NCBI GenBank assembly: GCA_964438205.1
Contig: CAYTJQ010000010.1
Location: 11,902 to 75,901 of the forward strand
From: Pseudohaliea sp964438205
GTDB lineage: Bacteria > Pseudomonadota > Gammaproteobacteria > Pseudomonadales > Halieaceae
Length of the DNA stretch: 64,000 nt
Direction of reading: 5' to 3'
Positions within the stretch are counted from its first letter, which is position 1, and the number at the start of each line of letters is the position of its first letter. Position numbers and translations under genes: made by a program. The notes under the pieces are model-generated. The model saw nothing but the letters and a program-made list of their open reading frames with translations. It made no database searches and was not told where the DNA came from. Positions 41,929 to 51,301 of the stretch are shown piece after piece.

Positions 41929-43493
41929 CAGGCCGCTCCTCCCGCGCCCAGGGGCGCGTGTTTCGCATCGAGCATTTCCGGCTGCCAGATGCCGGCGTTG
42001 TCGCCCTCGCCCACACCGTCGAAGAACGCTTCCATGGCGTCGAAGCGGGCCTTGTTGGCGACGGCGGCGTTGATGACCTCGGCGATGGACCCCGGTCCGG
42101 CAGCCCCCATGAGCGGGCGCGCGGAAATGAGGTTGGTGAAGTACAGGCCGGGGATCGCCAGCTCCTTGGCCTTCTGCACCACCGGCGTGGTGCCGATGGC
42201 GAGGTCCGGCTCGTAGTTGCGCATGGCGGCCACGTCGTCCTCGAGGGAGGCGCGGAAGTTGACCTCCACGCCCCGGGCCTGGAGCCACTCCCGGTCGGCG
42301 TCGGACCAGCGGGTCTTCGGACAGGCGGTGCCGACATAGCGCAGGTCGGCGCCGCTCTCCACGAGCAGCCGGGCGACCAGCAGTTCCGAGCCCTCGTAGC
42401 CCGACAGGGTAATACGTGCGTCGATCTGCGCAGCTTCCAGGGCCTTCGCGATCGCCGGCAGGGCGGCCTCCTTGGCGGCCGCGAGCGCTTCGGCGCCGAT
42501 GTCGAGGGTCGCGGCGACGGACTCCAGCCAGGCTTCCGTGCCCTCGTAACCGACCGGGGCAGAGCCCAGGCAGGGCCGGCCGGCAGCGTCGAACTGGCGC
42601 TGCGTGGCCGTGTAGAAGGGATGGATCATGGCGGCGGCGGCGCAGTCGAGCGCGCCGTAGAGTTCGCGCCACTCCCGCGTCGGCACGGTGGGGCCGGCGG
42701 CGAGGCCCATCGGGTCGAGGAGCCGGCCGATGGTCACCGCGTCCACCGGGAACATTTCCCCGATCAGGGCGATGGCGGGCTTCTCACTGTGGCCGCCGGT
42801 CGGGGCGGCAACGGGGCCGGCCTCCGCTTCCGTGCGCGCGTAGCGCAGCATGGCGCCGGCGAGGATGTCCTTGGCCTCTGCGTGCGTCGGCACGCCGAAG
42901 CCCGGGACGTCGATGCCGATGATGCGCACCCCGTTGATCGCCTTCGGCAGGAGATCCAGGGGAACACCCGAGGCCGTGGGCACACAGAGATTGATGATGA
43001 CCACGGCATCGTACTTCTCGGGGTCAGCGAGCTTGTGCACGGACTCGCGGATATCCTCGAACAGTTTACCGGTGACCAGCGTCTCGGAATCGAAGGGCAC
43101 GTAGCCCACCGTGCGCCGGGCGCCGTAGAAGTGCGAGGTGAAGGTGAGGCCGTAGACGCAGCAGGCGGAGCCGGAAAGCACCGTCGCCGTGCGCCGCATG
43201 CGCAGCCCCACGCGCAGGGAACCGAAGGCCGGGCACATGCTCTGCGGCTGATCGTGCGGCCCGGTGGGATAGTCCTGCTTGTACTGTTCGAGCACCGCGG
43301 CCTTGCCGCTGGCCTTGGCATCGGCCTGCATGCGGGTGGCACCGGCATGGCAGCCGCCGCCCTCTGCGGCCACCGCCGCCTCGACCTCCCGAACCTCGGC
43401 CGCCGGCAACTCCTCCACCGGCGCCACGGGGATACGCTCGGCGCCGTTCACGACCGGTGCCTCGGGCGCCGGCTCGTGCTCAGACCGTGTCAT
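41928..43493 (-). CDS. bchY: Chlorophyllide a reductase subunit Y
   Basis: Partner of BchZ, 521 residues. Cysteines that would ligate the shared iron-sulphur cluster are seen in PQSMCPAFGSLRVG, SGSACCVYGLTF and NLCVPTASGVP. A poorly conserved, Pro/Glu-rich N-terminal extension (about residues 1-45) precedes the catalytic fold. It overlaps bchX by 14 bases and bchZ by one. Confidence 0.95.
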   Translation of the reverse strand: MTRSEHEPAPEAPVVNGAERIPVAPVEELPAAEVREVEAAVAAEGGGCHAGATRMQADAKASGKAAVLEQYKQDYPTGPHDQPQSMCPAFGSLRVGLRMRRTATVLSGSACCVYGLTFTSHFYGARRTVGYVPFDSETLVTGKLFEDIRESVHKLADPEKYDAVVIINLCVPTASGVPLDLLPKAINGVRIIGIDVPGFGVPTHAEAKDILAGAMLRYARTEAEAGPVAAPTGGHSEKPAIALIGEMFPVDAVTIGRLLDPMGLAAGPTVPTREWRELYGALDCAAAAMIHPFYTATQRQFDAAGRPCLGSAPVGYEGTEAWLESVAATLDIGAEALAAAKEAALPAIAKALEAAQIDARITLSGYEGSELLVARLLVESGADLRYVGTACPKTRWSDADREWLQARGVEVNFRASLEDDVAAMRNYEPDLAIGTTPVVQKAKELAIPGLYFTNLISARPLMGAAGPGSIAEVINAAVANKARFDAMEAFFDGVGEGDNAGIWQPEMLDAKHAPLGAGGAA

Positions 43494-44469
43494 AGATCAC
43501 CTCGAGGGAAGGCTTGGGCGCATGGTCCACGCCGCAGAGGTCGGCCTGGGTGGCCGGCTGCAGCACAACGTCGCGACCGACATCATCACCGGAGAAGAGG
43601 TCGAGGAGCCCGTCCGGCGACAGCGGTGTCGGCTGGTGCGGCGGCGACTCGGCCACGTTCTTGGCGAGCTGGCCGAAGAGCGGGCCCCACTCGCCGTCGG
43701 GGTAGCCGATGATCTCGTAGTTGGCGCTCTTGCGGCGGATGTCGTCGTGGGCCGGGATGCTGGCCAGCTCCGGGATGCCCACGGCCTTGCAGAAGGCCTG
43801 CGCCTCACCGGTGCCGTCGTCCTTGTTGGTGACCATGCCGGCGACGCCGACGTTGCCGCCGAGCTTGCGGAAGTACTCCACGGCGGAGCAGACGTTGTTG
43901 GCCACGTAGAGCGACTGCAGGTCATTCGAAGCGACCACGATGACCTTCTGGCACATGTCGCGGGCGATGGGCAGGCCGAAGCCGCCGCAGACCACGTCGC
44001 CGAGGAAGTCGAGGAGCACGTAGTCGAAGTCCCAGTCGTGGAAGCCGAGTTTCTCGAGGGTCTCGAAGCCGTGGATAATGCCCCGGCCGCCGCAGCCACG
44101 GCCCACTTCCGGGCCGCCGAGCTCCATGGCAAAAACGCCGTCGCGCATGAAGCAGACGTCCTCGACGCGGACTTCCTCGCCCGCCTCCTTCTTGGCCGAG
44201 GCGGTCTGGATGATCGTCGGGCAGGCCTTGCCGCCGAAGAGGAGCGAGGTGGTGTCGCTCTTGGGGTCACAGCCGATGAGCAGGACCTTCTTGCCCTGCT
44301 GCGCCATCATGTAGGACAGGTTCGAGAGCGTGAAGCTCTTGCCGATCCCCCCCTTGCCGTAGATGGCGATGATCTGTGTTTTCGGTCCGCCCCCCGAACT
44401 CGCGAGGAGATCACCGGCGTCTTCTTTCTCGTGATCCGGGGTGTATTCGTTTACGGATGCATCAGTCAT
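43480..44469 (-). CDS. bchX: Chlorophyllide a reductase iron protein X
   Basis: NifH-like ATPase that drives BchYZ. The 329-residue protein has the P-loop IYGKGGIGKSFTLSN and bridging cluster cysteines in GRGCGGRG and LGDVVCGGFG. The Phe in GKSF, instead of the Thr of BchL, is typical of BchX. The start is ATG 44469, behind GGAGG, overlapping the bchC stop as ATGA; an in-frame ATG 36 bases upstream lies within bchC. Confidence 0.95.
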   Translation of the reverse strand: MTDASVNEYTPDHEKEDAGDLLASSGGGPKTQIIAIYGKGGIGKSFTLSNLSYMMAQQGKKVLLIGCDPKSDTTSLLFGGKACPTIIQTASAKKEAGEEVRVEDVCFMRDGVFAMELGGPEVGRGCGGRGIIHGFETLEKLGFHDWDFDYVLLDFLGDVVCGGFGLPIARDMCQKVIVVASNDLQSLYVANNVCSAVEYFRKLGGNVGVAGMVTNKDDGTGEAQAFCKAVGIPELASIPAHDDIRRKSANYEIIGYPDGEWGPLFGQLAKNVAESPPHQPTPLSPDGLLDLFSGDDVGRDVVLQPATQADLCGVDHAPKPSLEVIYDTV

Positions 44470-45416
44470 TGAACGGACCTCCAATCCAGGATCATTTTTA
44501 GGCATTCCATATCACCAAAGGCCTGGCGATAGGCTGGGGCGGCATGGGCCGCGGGCTGGCGGTGCGTAATGAGGCCGTCGAGGTCCAGCCGCCCGTCGGC
44601 GACCAGCTTGACGACAGCCTCGAGGTCTTCCTGCTGCCATTCGGCGGAGATGCGCAGCTGCGCCTCGCGCATGAAGGCCGGCGGGAAGGTGAAGGACACC
44701 GGCTCCTGGTAGAAGCCGGCGAGCACGATGCAGCCGCCCGGGGCGAGGTGCGCCACGAGCGTATCGAGGAGCCCCACGGCCCCGCTGACATCGCAGATGA
44801 GACGGTAGTCGCGGCGCGTTTCGCTATCGGGGTCGATGACGGGATAACCGTCCGCACCGGCGCGACGCCCGGCATCGCGCTCCCAGACCGTCGGCGCTTC
44901 ACCACCCAGGGCGAGTACGACCCGTGCGACCAGCCGCCCGAGGACGCCGTGGCCGATCACCAGGTCGGGAAGCACACCCTCCGGCCCCCGGGTCACGGCG
45001 CGCAGTGCCGTGGCCGCGAGGGCCAGGAGGGCTGCTTCTTCCCCCAACGCGTCGCCCAGCGGCGTCACCCGCGTGGCATCCACCACGAGGCGATCGGCGG
45101 CGCCGCCGAACAATCCCTGTACATCCGTGTAGCCGCGCGAGCCGGGCACGAAAACGCGTTCGCCCACGGCGAGGGTACAGCCCTCGCCGACGGCGGCGAC
45201 GCGGCCCACGGACTCGTAACCGGGGACGAGCGGATAGGCGAGTCCCGGGAAGGCCGGCATGCGCCCCTGCCAGAGCAGGCGTTCGGTGCCGGTGCTGATG
45301 CCGCTCCACTCGATATCGATGACACAGTCGCCCTCGGCGGGCTCGACGATGCCGACCTTGCGCACGGACAGCTTGCCCGGTTGCTCGAAGACGACAGCTG
45401 TAGCTTGACTGCTCAC
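44466..45416 (-). CDS. bchC: 2-desacetyl-2-hydroxyethyl bacteriochlorophyllide a dehydrogenase
   Basis: Oxidises the hydroxyethyl side chain made by BchF to the acetyl group of bacteriochlorophyll a. A 316-residue member of the medium-chain dehydrogenase family with the GroES-like N-terminal half and a nucleotide-binding half containing LVIGHGVLGRLVARVVLALG. The upstream gap of 118 bases to crtF carries two PpsR operators and a promoter. First gene of the bchCXYZ part of the superoperon. Confidence 0.95.
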   Translation of the reverse strand: MSSQATAVVFEQPGKLSVRKVGIVEPAEGDCVIDIEWSGISTGTERLLWQGRMPAFPGLAYPLVPGYESVGRVAAVGEGCTLAVGERVFVPGSRGYTDVQGLFGGAADRLVVDATRVTPLGDALGEEAALLALAATALRAVTRGPEGVLPDLVIGHGVLGRLVARVVLALGGEAPTVWERDAGRRAGADGYPVIDPDSETRRDYRLICDVSGAVGLLDTLVAHLAPGGCIVLAGFYQEPVSFTFPPAFMREAQLRISAEWQQEDLEAVVKLVADGRLDLDGLITHRQPAAHAAPAYRQAFGDMECLKMILDWRSVQ

Positions 45417-45506
45417 CAGGAAATCCCCTGACCTGACAACAACTTACCTGCTGACCCGGCGCGCTGCGGCGACGGGCATGGCGGCTGACCTAGCAAAACC
45501 GCTGGG

Positions 45507-45550
45507 TGTAAGTTTAAGTTTACATTCTCAGATGTCAAGTTGATTTAACA
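45507..45550 (-). promoter_or_regulatory. Tandem PpsR operators and promoter of bchC
   Basis: TGTAAGTTTAAGTTTACA (45507-45524) and TGTCAAGTTGATTTAACA (45533-45550) are both full TGT-N12-ACA sites exactly 8 bases apart. On the minus strand TTGACA (45533-45538) and TAAACT (45511-45516), 16 bases apart, form a promoter with its -35 in one palindrome and its -10 in the other, as described for the R. capsulatus bchC promoter. The upstream operator covers the last codons and stop of crtF. Confidence 0.88.
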
Positions 45551-46719
45551 TCCTGGCCGTCACGTTCCGCAACCAGCACCCGCGCGAGCATCGGCTGGGC
45601 GGTTTTCAGCTCCCGGCAGCGATCGAAACCGGCCTCCAGCACCCAGCGCCGAAGCTCCTCCGCGGTCCGCGGCCGGCCGCTGCCCATGGCCCAGAGATAG
45701 AAGCCGAAATAGCCGTCGCCCATGGCCTCGGCGCCCCGGGTGCCGGCCATGGGCTCGGCGATGACCAGGCGCCCTTCCGGCGGCAGCGCTTCCCGGGCCC
45801 GGGCGATAAGGGCGCGGGCCGGCGCATCGTCGTGGTCATGCAGCACGCGCACCAGGGAAATGGTGTCGGCACCCGCGGGCCAGGGATCGTTGAACATGTC
45901 GCCACCCACGGCTTCGGCGCGGGCGGCGAGGCCGCACTGCAGCAGCCGTTCCCGCGCCCGGGTCGCGACCTGGGGCAGGTCCAGGACCGTCCCGTGCAGC
46001 GCGCTGTTGCGACGCAGGGCGGCGGCCAGGAACACGCCTTCACCGCCGCCGACGTCGAGCCAGTGGCGGCTGTCGGCGGCGCCGCAGGCATCGAGGATGT
46101 CCTCCGACAGCAGGCTCTGCGAGCCGGCCATCAATTCGCTGTAGGCGGCCACCTCGTCCGCCGCCATGGCGTCGCGCTCGCCGGCCGCGTAGGGCCACAG
46201 GCGCGCGAGGTGGGTGTCTGCCCGCCCGCCGAGGAGCGCCAGCGGATCGGCGAGATCGGCATAGAGACGCTCGTGGTGCGAGACCATGGCGCCGATGGAC
46301 GGGTTGCCGAGCATCACCGCCCCCTGCTCGCCGAGGCGCCAGGAGCCATCGCCCGCGCCCTGCACCAGGCGCAGGGCGGCGGCGCCGCGAAGGAGCCGCA
46401 GCGCGCCCTCCTCCGGCAGCCCCGTGGCCGAGGCGATGGCCCCGGTACTGCGCGGCCCGTCGGCCAGCAGGTCGAAGAGCCCGGCGCGGACGCAGGCGAA
46501 GAGGATCTGCGAGTAGACGAAGCCGGCGCTCAGGTCGAAGAGCGCCCGGGCGCGCCGCCGGGCGATGGGACGCGTCAGCGGAAAGCGCGCCGCGGCGCGA
46601 TGAAACGACGGGTTGCCGAGCAGCCGGTCGCGCCAGGACAGGAGGCGCTCGCGCAAACCGCCGGTCCGTGGCGGGGTATCACCCGCGGTCGCGATGTGGC
46701 TGCCGGCCGGTTCGCCCAC
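45535..46719 (-). CDS. crtF: Carotenoid O-methyltransferase CrtF
   Basis: Methylates the 1-hydroxyl group of acyclic carotenoids in spirilloxanthin synthesis using S-adenosylmethionine. A 394-residue protein: winged-helix-like dimerisation domain (AGLFDLLADGPRSTGAIASA) then a Rossmann domain with WLDVGGGEGVFLAAALRR and LVRVLHDHDDAPARALI. The start is probably GTG 46719, five bases after crtE; the frame is open upstream through crtE but that part is a shadow. Its final codons (V-K-S-T-stop) lie within a PpsR operator for bchC. Confidence 0.92.
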   Translation of the reverse strand: MGEPAGSHIATAGDTPPRTGGLRERLLSWRDRLLGNPSFHRAAARFPLTRPIARRRARALFDLSAGFVYSQILFACVRAGLFDLLADGPRSTGAIASATGLPEEGALRLLRGAAALRLVQGAGDGSWRLGEQGAVMLGNPSIGAMVSHHERLYADLADPLALLGGRADTHLARLWPYAAGERDAMAADEVAAYSELMAGSQSLLSEDILDACGAADSRHWLDVGGGEGVFLAAALRRNSALHGTVLDLPQVATRARERLLQCGLAARAEAVGGDMFNDPWPAGADTISLVRVLHDHDDAPARALIARAREALPPEGRLVIAEPMAGTRGAEAMGDGYFGFYLWAMGSGRPRTAEELRRWVLEAGFDRCRELKTAQPMLARVLVAERDGQDVKST

Positions 46720-46724
46720 CGCGC

Positions 46725-47612
46725 TCAGGCGGCCTGGCCGGCCAGGCTCTTCGGCAGGAAGCGCCGGGACTGGTTGCGGACGAGCTGCTGCAGCTGCTCG
46801 CGGCCGGCGCAGGCCGGCACGGCTTCCACGCTCGCGTCCACCAGCGCCCTGAGGTGGGCCACGGCGCCGTCGAGGCCGAGGCTGCGCACCGCGGAGGGCC
46901 GGCCGTGGGCCTCGTCCTGGCCCGTCGGCTTGCCGATCTCGGCGGCCTCGGCCGCCGCGTCGAGGATATCGTCGGCGACCTGGTAGCTGTGGCCGATGCA
47001 GTCGCCAAGGCGGCGCCAGGCGGCGACATCGCCGCCGGAAACGACCGCACCCGCGGCCGTGGCGGCGATGAACAGGGCGCCGGTCTTGGCCCGGTGGTAG
47101 CGCTCGAGATCGACCCGGGACTCGCACTCCCAGGCCTGGCCCGCGCAGATCCCGTGGGGCGCGCCCACGCCCTCGGCAACCACCGCCAGCAGCGCCGGCA
47201 GTCGCGCCGGGTCACCCGCGCTGCCGGCCCGGCCCAGGGTCTCGAAGGCGGCGACGATCAGCGCATCGCCGGCGAGCAGCGCGAGCTGCTCGCCGAAGGC
47301 CTGTTGGACCGAGGGCTTGCCCCGGCGCTCGCTGGCATTATCGAAGCAGGGCATGTCGTCGTGAACGAGAGAGGCGCAGTGGAGCAACTCGATGGCGGCC
47401 GCCGCAGCCGAGGTGAGGGTCGGGTCGCCACCGCCATTGGCGGCGGCGACGGCCATGCACAGCTGGGGGCGAACCCGGGCACCGCCGGGAAAAACGGCGT
47501 ACTGCAGCGCCCGCGCCAGCTGCGGCGGACAGGCATCCCCCGCCGCCAGGGCCACGGCGTCCTGTAGCGCCAGTTCGTACCCGGGGAGCCCCTTTGCCTC
47601 GATCTTGCCCAT
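46725..47612 (-). CDS. crtE: Geranylgeranyl diphosphate synthase CrtE
   Basis: Makes the C20 precursor for both carotenoids (via CrtB) and the bacteriochlorophyll tail (via BchG). A 295-residue polyprenyl synthase: first Asp-rich motif VHDDMPCFDN followed by ERRGKPSV, and second motif SYQVADDILD. It heads the leftward superoperon and is divergent from crtC across two PpsR operators. Confidence 0.95.
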   Translation of the reverse strand: MGKIEAKGLPGYELALQDAVALAAGDACPPQLARALQYAVFPGGARVRPQLCMAVAAANGGGDPTLTSAAAAAIELLHCASLVHDDMPCFDNASERRGKPSVQQAFGEQLALLAGDALIVAAFETLGRAGSAGDPARLPALLAVVAEGVGAPHGICAGQAWECESRVDLERYHRAKTGALFIAATAAGAVVSGGDVAAWRRLGDCIGHSYQVADDILDAAAEAAEIGKPTGQDEAHGRPSAVRSLGLDGAVAHLRALVDASVEAVPACAGREQLQQLVRNQSRRFLPKSLAGQAA

Positions 47613-47655
47613 CGCGCTACCTTCCCTTGTGCACCGGCGAGAGAAACCGCCGGCC

Positions 47656-47699
47656 TGTCCAATTTTATTGACAGTATAGACTGTAATTTAAGTTAGACA
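47656..47699. promoter_or_regulatory. Tandem PpsR operators between crtE and crtC
   Basis: TGTCCAATTTTATTGACA (47656-47673) and TGTAATTTAAGTTAGACA (47682-47699) are both full TGT-N12-ACA sites, exactly 8 bases apart, in the middle of the divergent crtE/crtC region. TATACT on the minus strand (47674-47679), in the spacer, is a good -10 candidate for crtE. Confidence 0.88.
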
Positions 47700-47742
47700 T
47701 TGCTAGACTGCAAGGAACTTTGCTGATCCAGGACAAGAAGCG

Positions 47743-48711
47743 ATGCTGGAGCGCGCGGCCGCACCGGCGCCCGGGTTTGCCGCCCCGGTCACTCCCGGCG
47801 GCTACCACTGGTGGTACCTCGATGCCATGAGCGACGACGGCGAGCACGCCCTCACGGTGATCGTGTTCGTCGGCAGCGTCTTCTCCCCCTATTACGCCGC
47901 GGCCCGGCGCCGCCTCGCCGCGCCGGACCCGGAGCAGTACTGCGGCTTCAACGCGGTGCTCTACAACCCGGGGCGCAAGCACTGGGCCATGACCGAGCGC
48001 GGCGCCGGGGACCTCTCCCGCGATGACGAGCAGCTCCGCGCCCGCGGCTCGTCGATCCACTGGCAGGGCCGGCAGGTGAGCGTCACCCTCGACGAGGTCA
48101 CGGTCCCGCTGCCCGGCCGCCTGCGCGGCCGCATCGAACTGGAGCTCCCGGGCATCACCGCTACGGACTACGCCCTCGACCCGGCCGGCCGGCACCGCTG
48201 GTGGCCGATCGCACCGAGTTGCCGCGCCCGGGTCAGCATGGAAAAACCCGGCCTCAGCTGGGAAGGGCACGGCTACTTCGACAGCAACCGCGGAGCCGAG
48301 CCGCTGGAGCGGGCTTTCCGGGACTGGGACTGGTCGCGGGCGCCGCTGGCGGACGGCGGCAGCCTGGTGCAGTACCACGCGCGGCTGCGGGACGGCAGCG
48401 AGCGTCTGCTGGCGCTGCGTTTCGGTGCCACCGGGGCGGCTGCGGAGCTTTCGCCGCTGCCCACACAGCAGCTGCCGCGCGCCACCCTCTGGCGCATGGC
48501 CCGCAGCACGCAGGCCGACCCCGGCACCCCGGTGACGGTGCGTCGCACGCTCGAGGACACACCCTTCTACTCGCGCTCGCTGCTGGCGTACCGCGCGCTC
48601 GGCGAGCCGGTCAATGCCGTGCACGAGAGCCTGGACCTGGACCGGTTCAGTCGGCGCTGGGTACAGCTGCTGCTGCCTTTCCGGATGCCGCGGCGGGCGC
48701 GGCGGCACTGA
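47743..48711 (+). CDS. crtC: Carotenoid 1,2-hydratase CrtC
   Basis: Adds water to the end double bond of acyclic carotenoids, the first spirilloxanthin-specific step. A 322-residue protein opening with GGYHWWYLDAMSDDGEHAL and VFVGSVFSPYY, both typical of CrtC, and containing GHGYFDSNRGAEPLE with DWDWSRA. Stands alone on the plus strand; its stop abuts the crtB stop without spacer. Confidence 0.93.
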   Translation: MLERAAAPAPGFAAPVTPGGYHWWYLDAMSDDGEHALTVIVFVGSVFSPYYAAARRRLAAPDPEQYCGFNAVLYNPGRKHWAMTERGAGDLSRDDEQLRARGSSIHWQGRQVSVTLDEVTVPLPGRLRGRIELELPGITATDYALDPAGRHRWWPIAPSCRARVSMEKPGLSWEGHGYFDSNRGAEPLERAFRDWDWSRAPLADGGSLVQYHARLRDGSERLLALRFGATGAAAELSPLPTQQLPRATLWRMARSTQADPGTPVTVRRTLEDTPFYSRSLLAYRALGEPVNAVHESLDLDRFSRRWVQLLLPFRMPRRARRH

Positions 48712-49791
48712 TCAGGCGCGGCGGGCGCCGCTGGCGGAAATGGCGGCGCGCACCGGCAGCCGGGCGCGCTCGTCGAGTTCGGCCCAGCGCTCGAGCACCC
48801 AGGAGATCCGACCCTCGCTCTCGAGCAGGGAACTGACCCGCGGCCCGGGATGGGCGTTCACGGCCTCGACCAGGAAGTGGTTCTCCGCAAGCACCGGCGC
48901 CGCGAGGTCGCCCTCGCCGAGCCACGGCAGTCGGCCCAGGGCGAGCAGGCGGCGCAGCTTGCCGCTGCCGGGCAATACCGTGCGCCGGCTGACGGCGTCG
49001 TAACCGCGGGCGGCCAGCTGCTCGCCGATCGCCGAATAGAGGAGCCGCGCCGCGTACATGCCCGGGCGGCAGCGCGACGGCAGGCGGCTCAGGCCGCTGT
49101 CGGCGCGGCGGTAGAGCGTATCGGCGACGGCGAGGAGCCGGGCCAGGACCCGGGCGAGGCCCTCGCTGTGCTTCGGTTCGGCCAGGAAGGCCTCCGGGTC
49201 GATACCGGCCTCGCGCAGCCAGGCCCGGGGCAGGTAGAGGCGGCCGTTGCGCGCGTCCTCGCCCACGTCCCGGCTGATGTTCGTCAGCTGCATGGCGACA
49301 CCCATGTCCGCCGCGCGGGCGAGGACGTCGGCATCCCGTTCGCCCATGAGCACGGCCATCATCACGCCGACCGCGCCGGCAACCCGCGCCGAGTAGGCCA
49401 GTACGCCCTCGAGGTCATCGTAGCAGCGCCCTTCCGCATCCCAGGCAAAGCCCTCCAGCAGCGCCTCCAGCAGCGCCTTGGGCAGGCCGCAGCGCTGCGC
49501 TACGGCGGCCAGGGCGCGGTCCGCCGGGTAGTTCTGCGGCCTCCCCGCGTAGAGCGCATCGAGGCGCGCGTGCAGTACCGCGAGCGCCTCCGCCGGCGCG
49601 CCGCTCTCGTCCACCGCGTCGTCGGCCTGGCGGCAGAAGGCGTAGAGCGCCGTCGCCGCATCGCGGCAGCGGTAGGGCAGGAAATGGGCGGCCGCGAAGA
49701 AGGAGCGCGAGCCGGTCTTCAGCAGCGTCCGGCAGGCGGCAAGATCCGCCTCGTGCAGGGGCAGCAGGCGCTCAGCGGAAGGTGTTGGCAT
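48712..49791 (-). CDS. crtB: Phytoene synthase CrtB
   Basis: Condenses two GGPP molecules to phytoene. A 359-residue squalene/phytoene synthase with both Asp-rich motifs, RQADDAVDE and NISRDVGEDARNGRLYLP. ATG 49791 lies within crtI, giving a 20-base overlap; the frame is open to 49890 but without family sequence. crtI and crtB form a small leftward unit facing crtC. Confidence 0.95.
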   Translation of the reverse strand: MPTPSAERLLPLHEADLAACRTLLKTGSRSFFAAAHFLPYRCRDAATALYAFCRQADDAVDESGAPAEALAVLHARLDALYAGRPQNYPADRALAAVAQRCGLPKALLEALLEGFAWDAEGRCYDDLEGVLAYSARVAGAVGVMMAVLMGERDADVLARAADMGVAMQLTNISRDVGEDARNGRLYLPRAWLREAGIDPEAFLAEPKHSEGLARVLARLLAVADTLYRRADSGLSRLPSRCRPGMYAARLLYSAIGEQLAARGYDAVSRRTVLPGSGKLRRLLALGRLPWLGEGDLAAPVLAENHFLVEAVNAHPGPRVSSLLESEGRISWVLERWAELDERARLPVRAAISASGARRA

Positions 49792-51301
49792 GGGGGACGA
49801 CCGTGTCGAGAACCCGGGCGGAGGAGATGACCCCGGGCATCCCGGCGCCGGGGTGCGTGCCCGCGCCGACCAGGTAGAGCCCCTGCACATCCTCGCTCCG
49901 GTTGTGCGGGCGGAAGGAGGCGCTCTGCCAGAGCACCGGCTCGAAGCTGAAGCCGGCGCCGCGATAGGAGAGGAGCCGGTTCTCGAAATCCAGCGGCGTG
50001 GTGACCAGGGAGGTGGCCAGGGAAGCCCCCAGCCCCGGCAGCATCGTCTCCTCGAGCCGCTGTTCGATGGCCTTGCGGTAGGTCTCGGCGTGGGTCGACC
50101 AGTCCACGTCGCCCTCGAGGTGCGGCACCGGTGACAGCGCGTAGAAGGCGTCGCAGCCCTCGGGCGCGAGATCCGGGTCGGTGGCCGTGGGCCGGTGCAG
50201 GTAGAGGCTGAAATCCTGGCTCAGGCGCTTGTGCTTGAAGATGTCGGTGACCAGGCCCTTGTAGCGCGGCCCGAGCACGATGGCGTGGTGCGGTACATCC
50301 TCGTAGCGCCGGTTGGTACCGAAGTACCAGACGAAGAGGCCGTTGGAGAAGCGCGAGCGCTCGATGCGCCGGTTGGTCCAGGTGCGCCGGGCGCTGGCGG
50401 GCACGAGGTGCCGGTAGGTCCAGGCGGCATCCGCGTTGGAGACCACGATATCGGCCTTCAGGGTCTCGCCGTCGGCGAGGCGCACGCCGGTGGCCCTGCC
50501 CTGCTCGACGAGGATCTCGTCCACCTCCGCGTTGAAGCGCAGCCGGTTGCCCTGGCCGCGGATCAGGCCTGCGAGGCCGTTGATGATGGCGCCGGTCCCG
50601 CCCATGGCCGAATACACGCCGAACTGCCGCTCGAGGTAGGAAATGAGCGTGTACACCGCCGGCACGGAGAAGGGGTTGCCCCCCACCAGCAGCGGGTGGA
50701 AGCTGAGCACGATGCGCACGTAGGGGTCCTGCACGTAGTGCGAGACCTGGTTGTAGACGCTGCGATAGGCGCGCAGGGCGAGGAAGTCCGGCGCCATTTT
50801 CATGAGGTCGGCGAAGGAGTCGAAGGGCAGGTGACCCACCTTCTCGAAACCGATCTCGTAGGTGCGGCGGCTGATCTCCATGTAGCGATCGTAGCCGGCG
50901 ACGTCCGCCGGGTTGAAGCGGGCGATCTCGGCGCGGGTCGCGTCGGCGTCGCCGGAGTAGTCGAACACTTTCCCGTCATCGAAGCGGATGCGGTAGAACG
51001 GCGACATGAGGCGCAGGTCGACGTCGTCCTCGAAGCGCTTGCCGCAGAGGTTCCACAGCTCGCGCAAGAGGAACGGCGCGGTGACGATGGTCGGCCCGGC
51101 GTCGAAGGTAAAGCCGTCCTGCTTGTGCACGTAGGCGCGGCCGCCGGGGGCATCCAGGCGCTCGAGGACGGTGACGCGGAAACCGCGGGCGCCGAGGCGG
51201 ATCGCCGCAGCGAGGCCGCCGATACCGCTGCCGATGACGACGGCGTGAGGGGCGTCGGGCCCGGCGATGGGCGTGGTGAACTCCGGCAGCGGACTGTTCA
51301 T
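49772..51301 (-). CDS. crtI: Phytoene desaturase CrtI
   Basis: FAD-dependent desaturase turning phytoene into neurosporene or lycopene. A 509-residue protein with N-terminal VVIGSGIGGLAAAIRLGARG, APGGRAY and the C-terminal signature LYLVGAGTHPGAGMPGVISS. The ATG at 51301 overlaps a PpsR operator. In the spirilloxanthin route a related enzyme, CrtD, acts later; it is not in this window. Confidence 0.95.
   Translation of the reverse strand: MNSPLPEFTTPIAGPDAPHAVVIGSGIGGLAAAIRLGARGFRVTVLERLDAPGGRAYVHKQDGFTFDAGPTIVTAPFLLRELWNLCGKRFEDDVDLRLMSPFYRIRFDDGKVFDYSGDADATRAEIARFNPADVAGYDRYMEISRRTYEIGFEKVGHLPFDSFADLMKMAPDFLALRAYRSVYNQVSHYVQDPYVRIVLSFHPLLVGGNPFSVPAVYTLISYLERQFGVYSAMGGTGAIINGLAGLIRGQGNRLRFNAEVDEILVEQGRATGVRLADGETLKADIVVSNADAAWTYRHLVPASARRTWTNRRIERSRFSNGLFVWYFGTNRRYEDVPHHAIVLGPRYKGLVTDIFKHKRLSQDFSLYLHRPTATDPDLAPEGCDAFYALSPVPHLEGDVDWSTHAETYRKAIEQRLEETMLPGLGASLATSLVTTPLDFENRLLSYRGAGFSFEPVLWQSASFRPHNRSEDVQGLYLVGAGTHPGAGMPGVISSARVLDTVVPHANTFR

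Noticed and set aside
46720..47127. Possible N-terminal extension of CrtF through crtE
   Set aside because: The frame is open, but the translation is Arg/Gly/Pro-rich and lies antiphase inside the conserved crtE gene. GTG 46719 just after the crtE stop fits.
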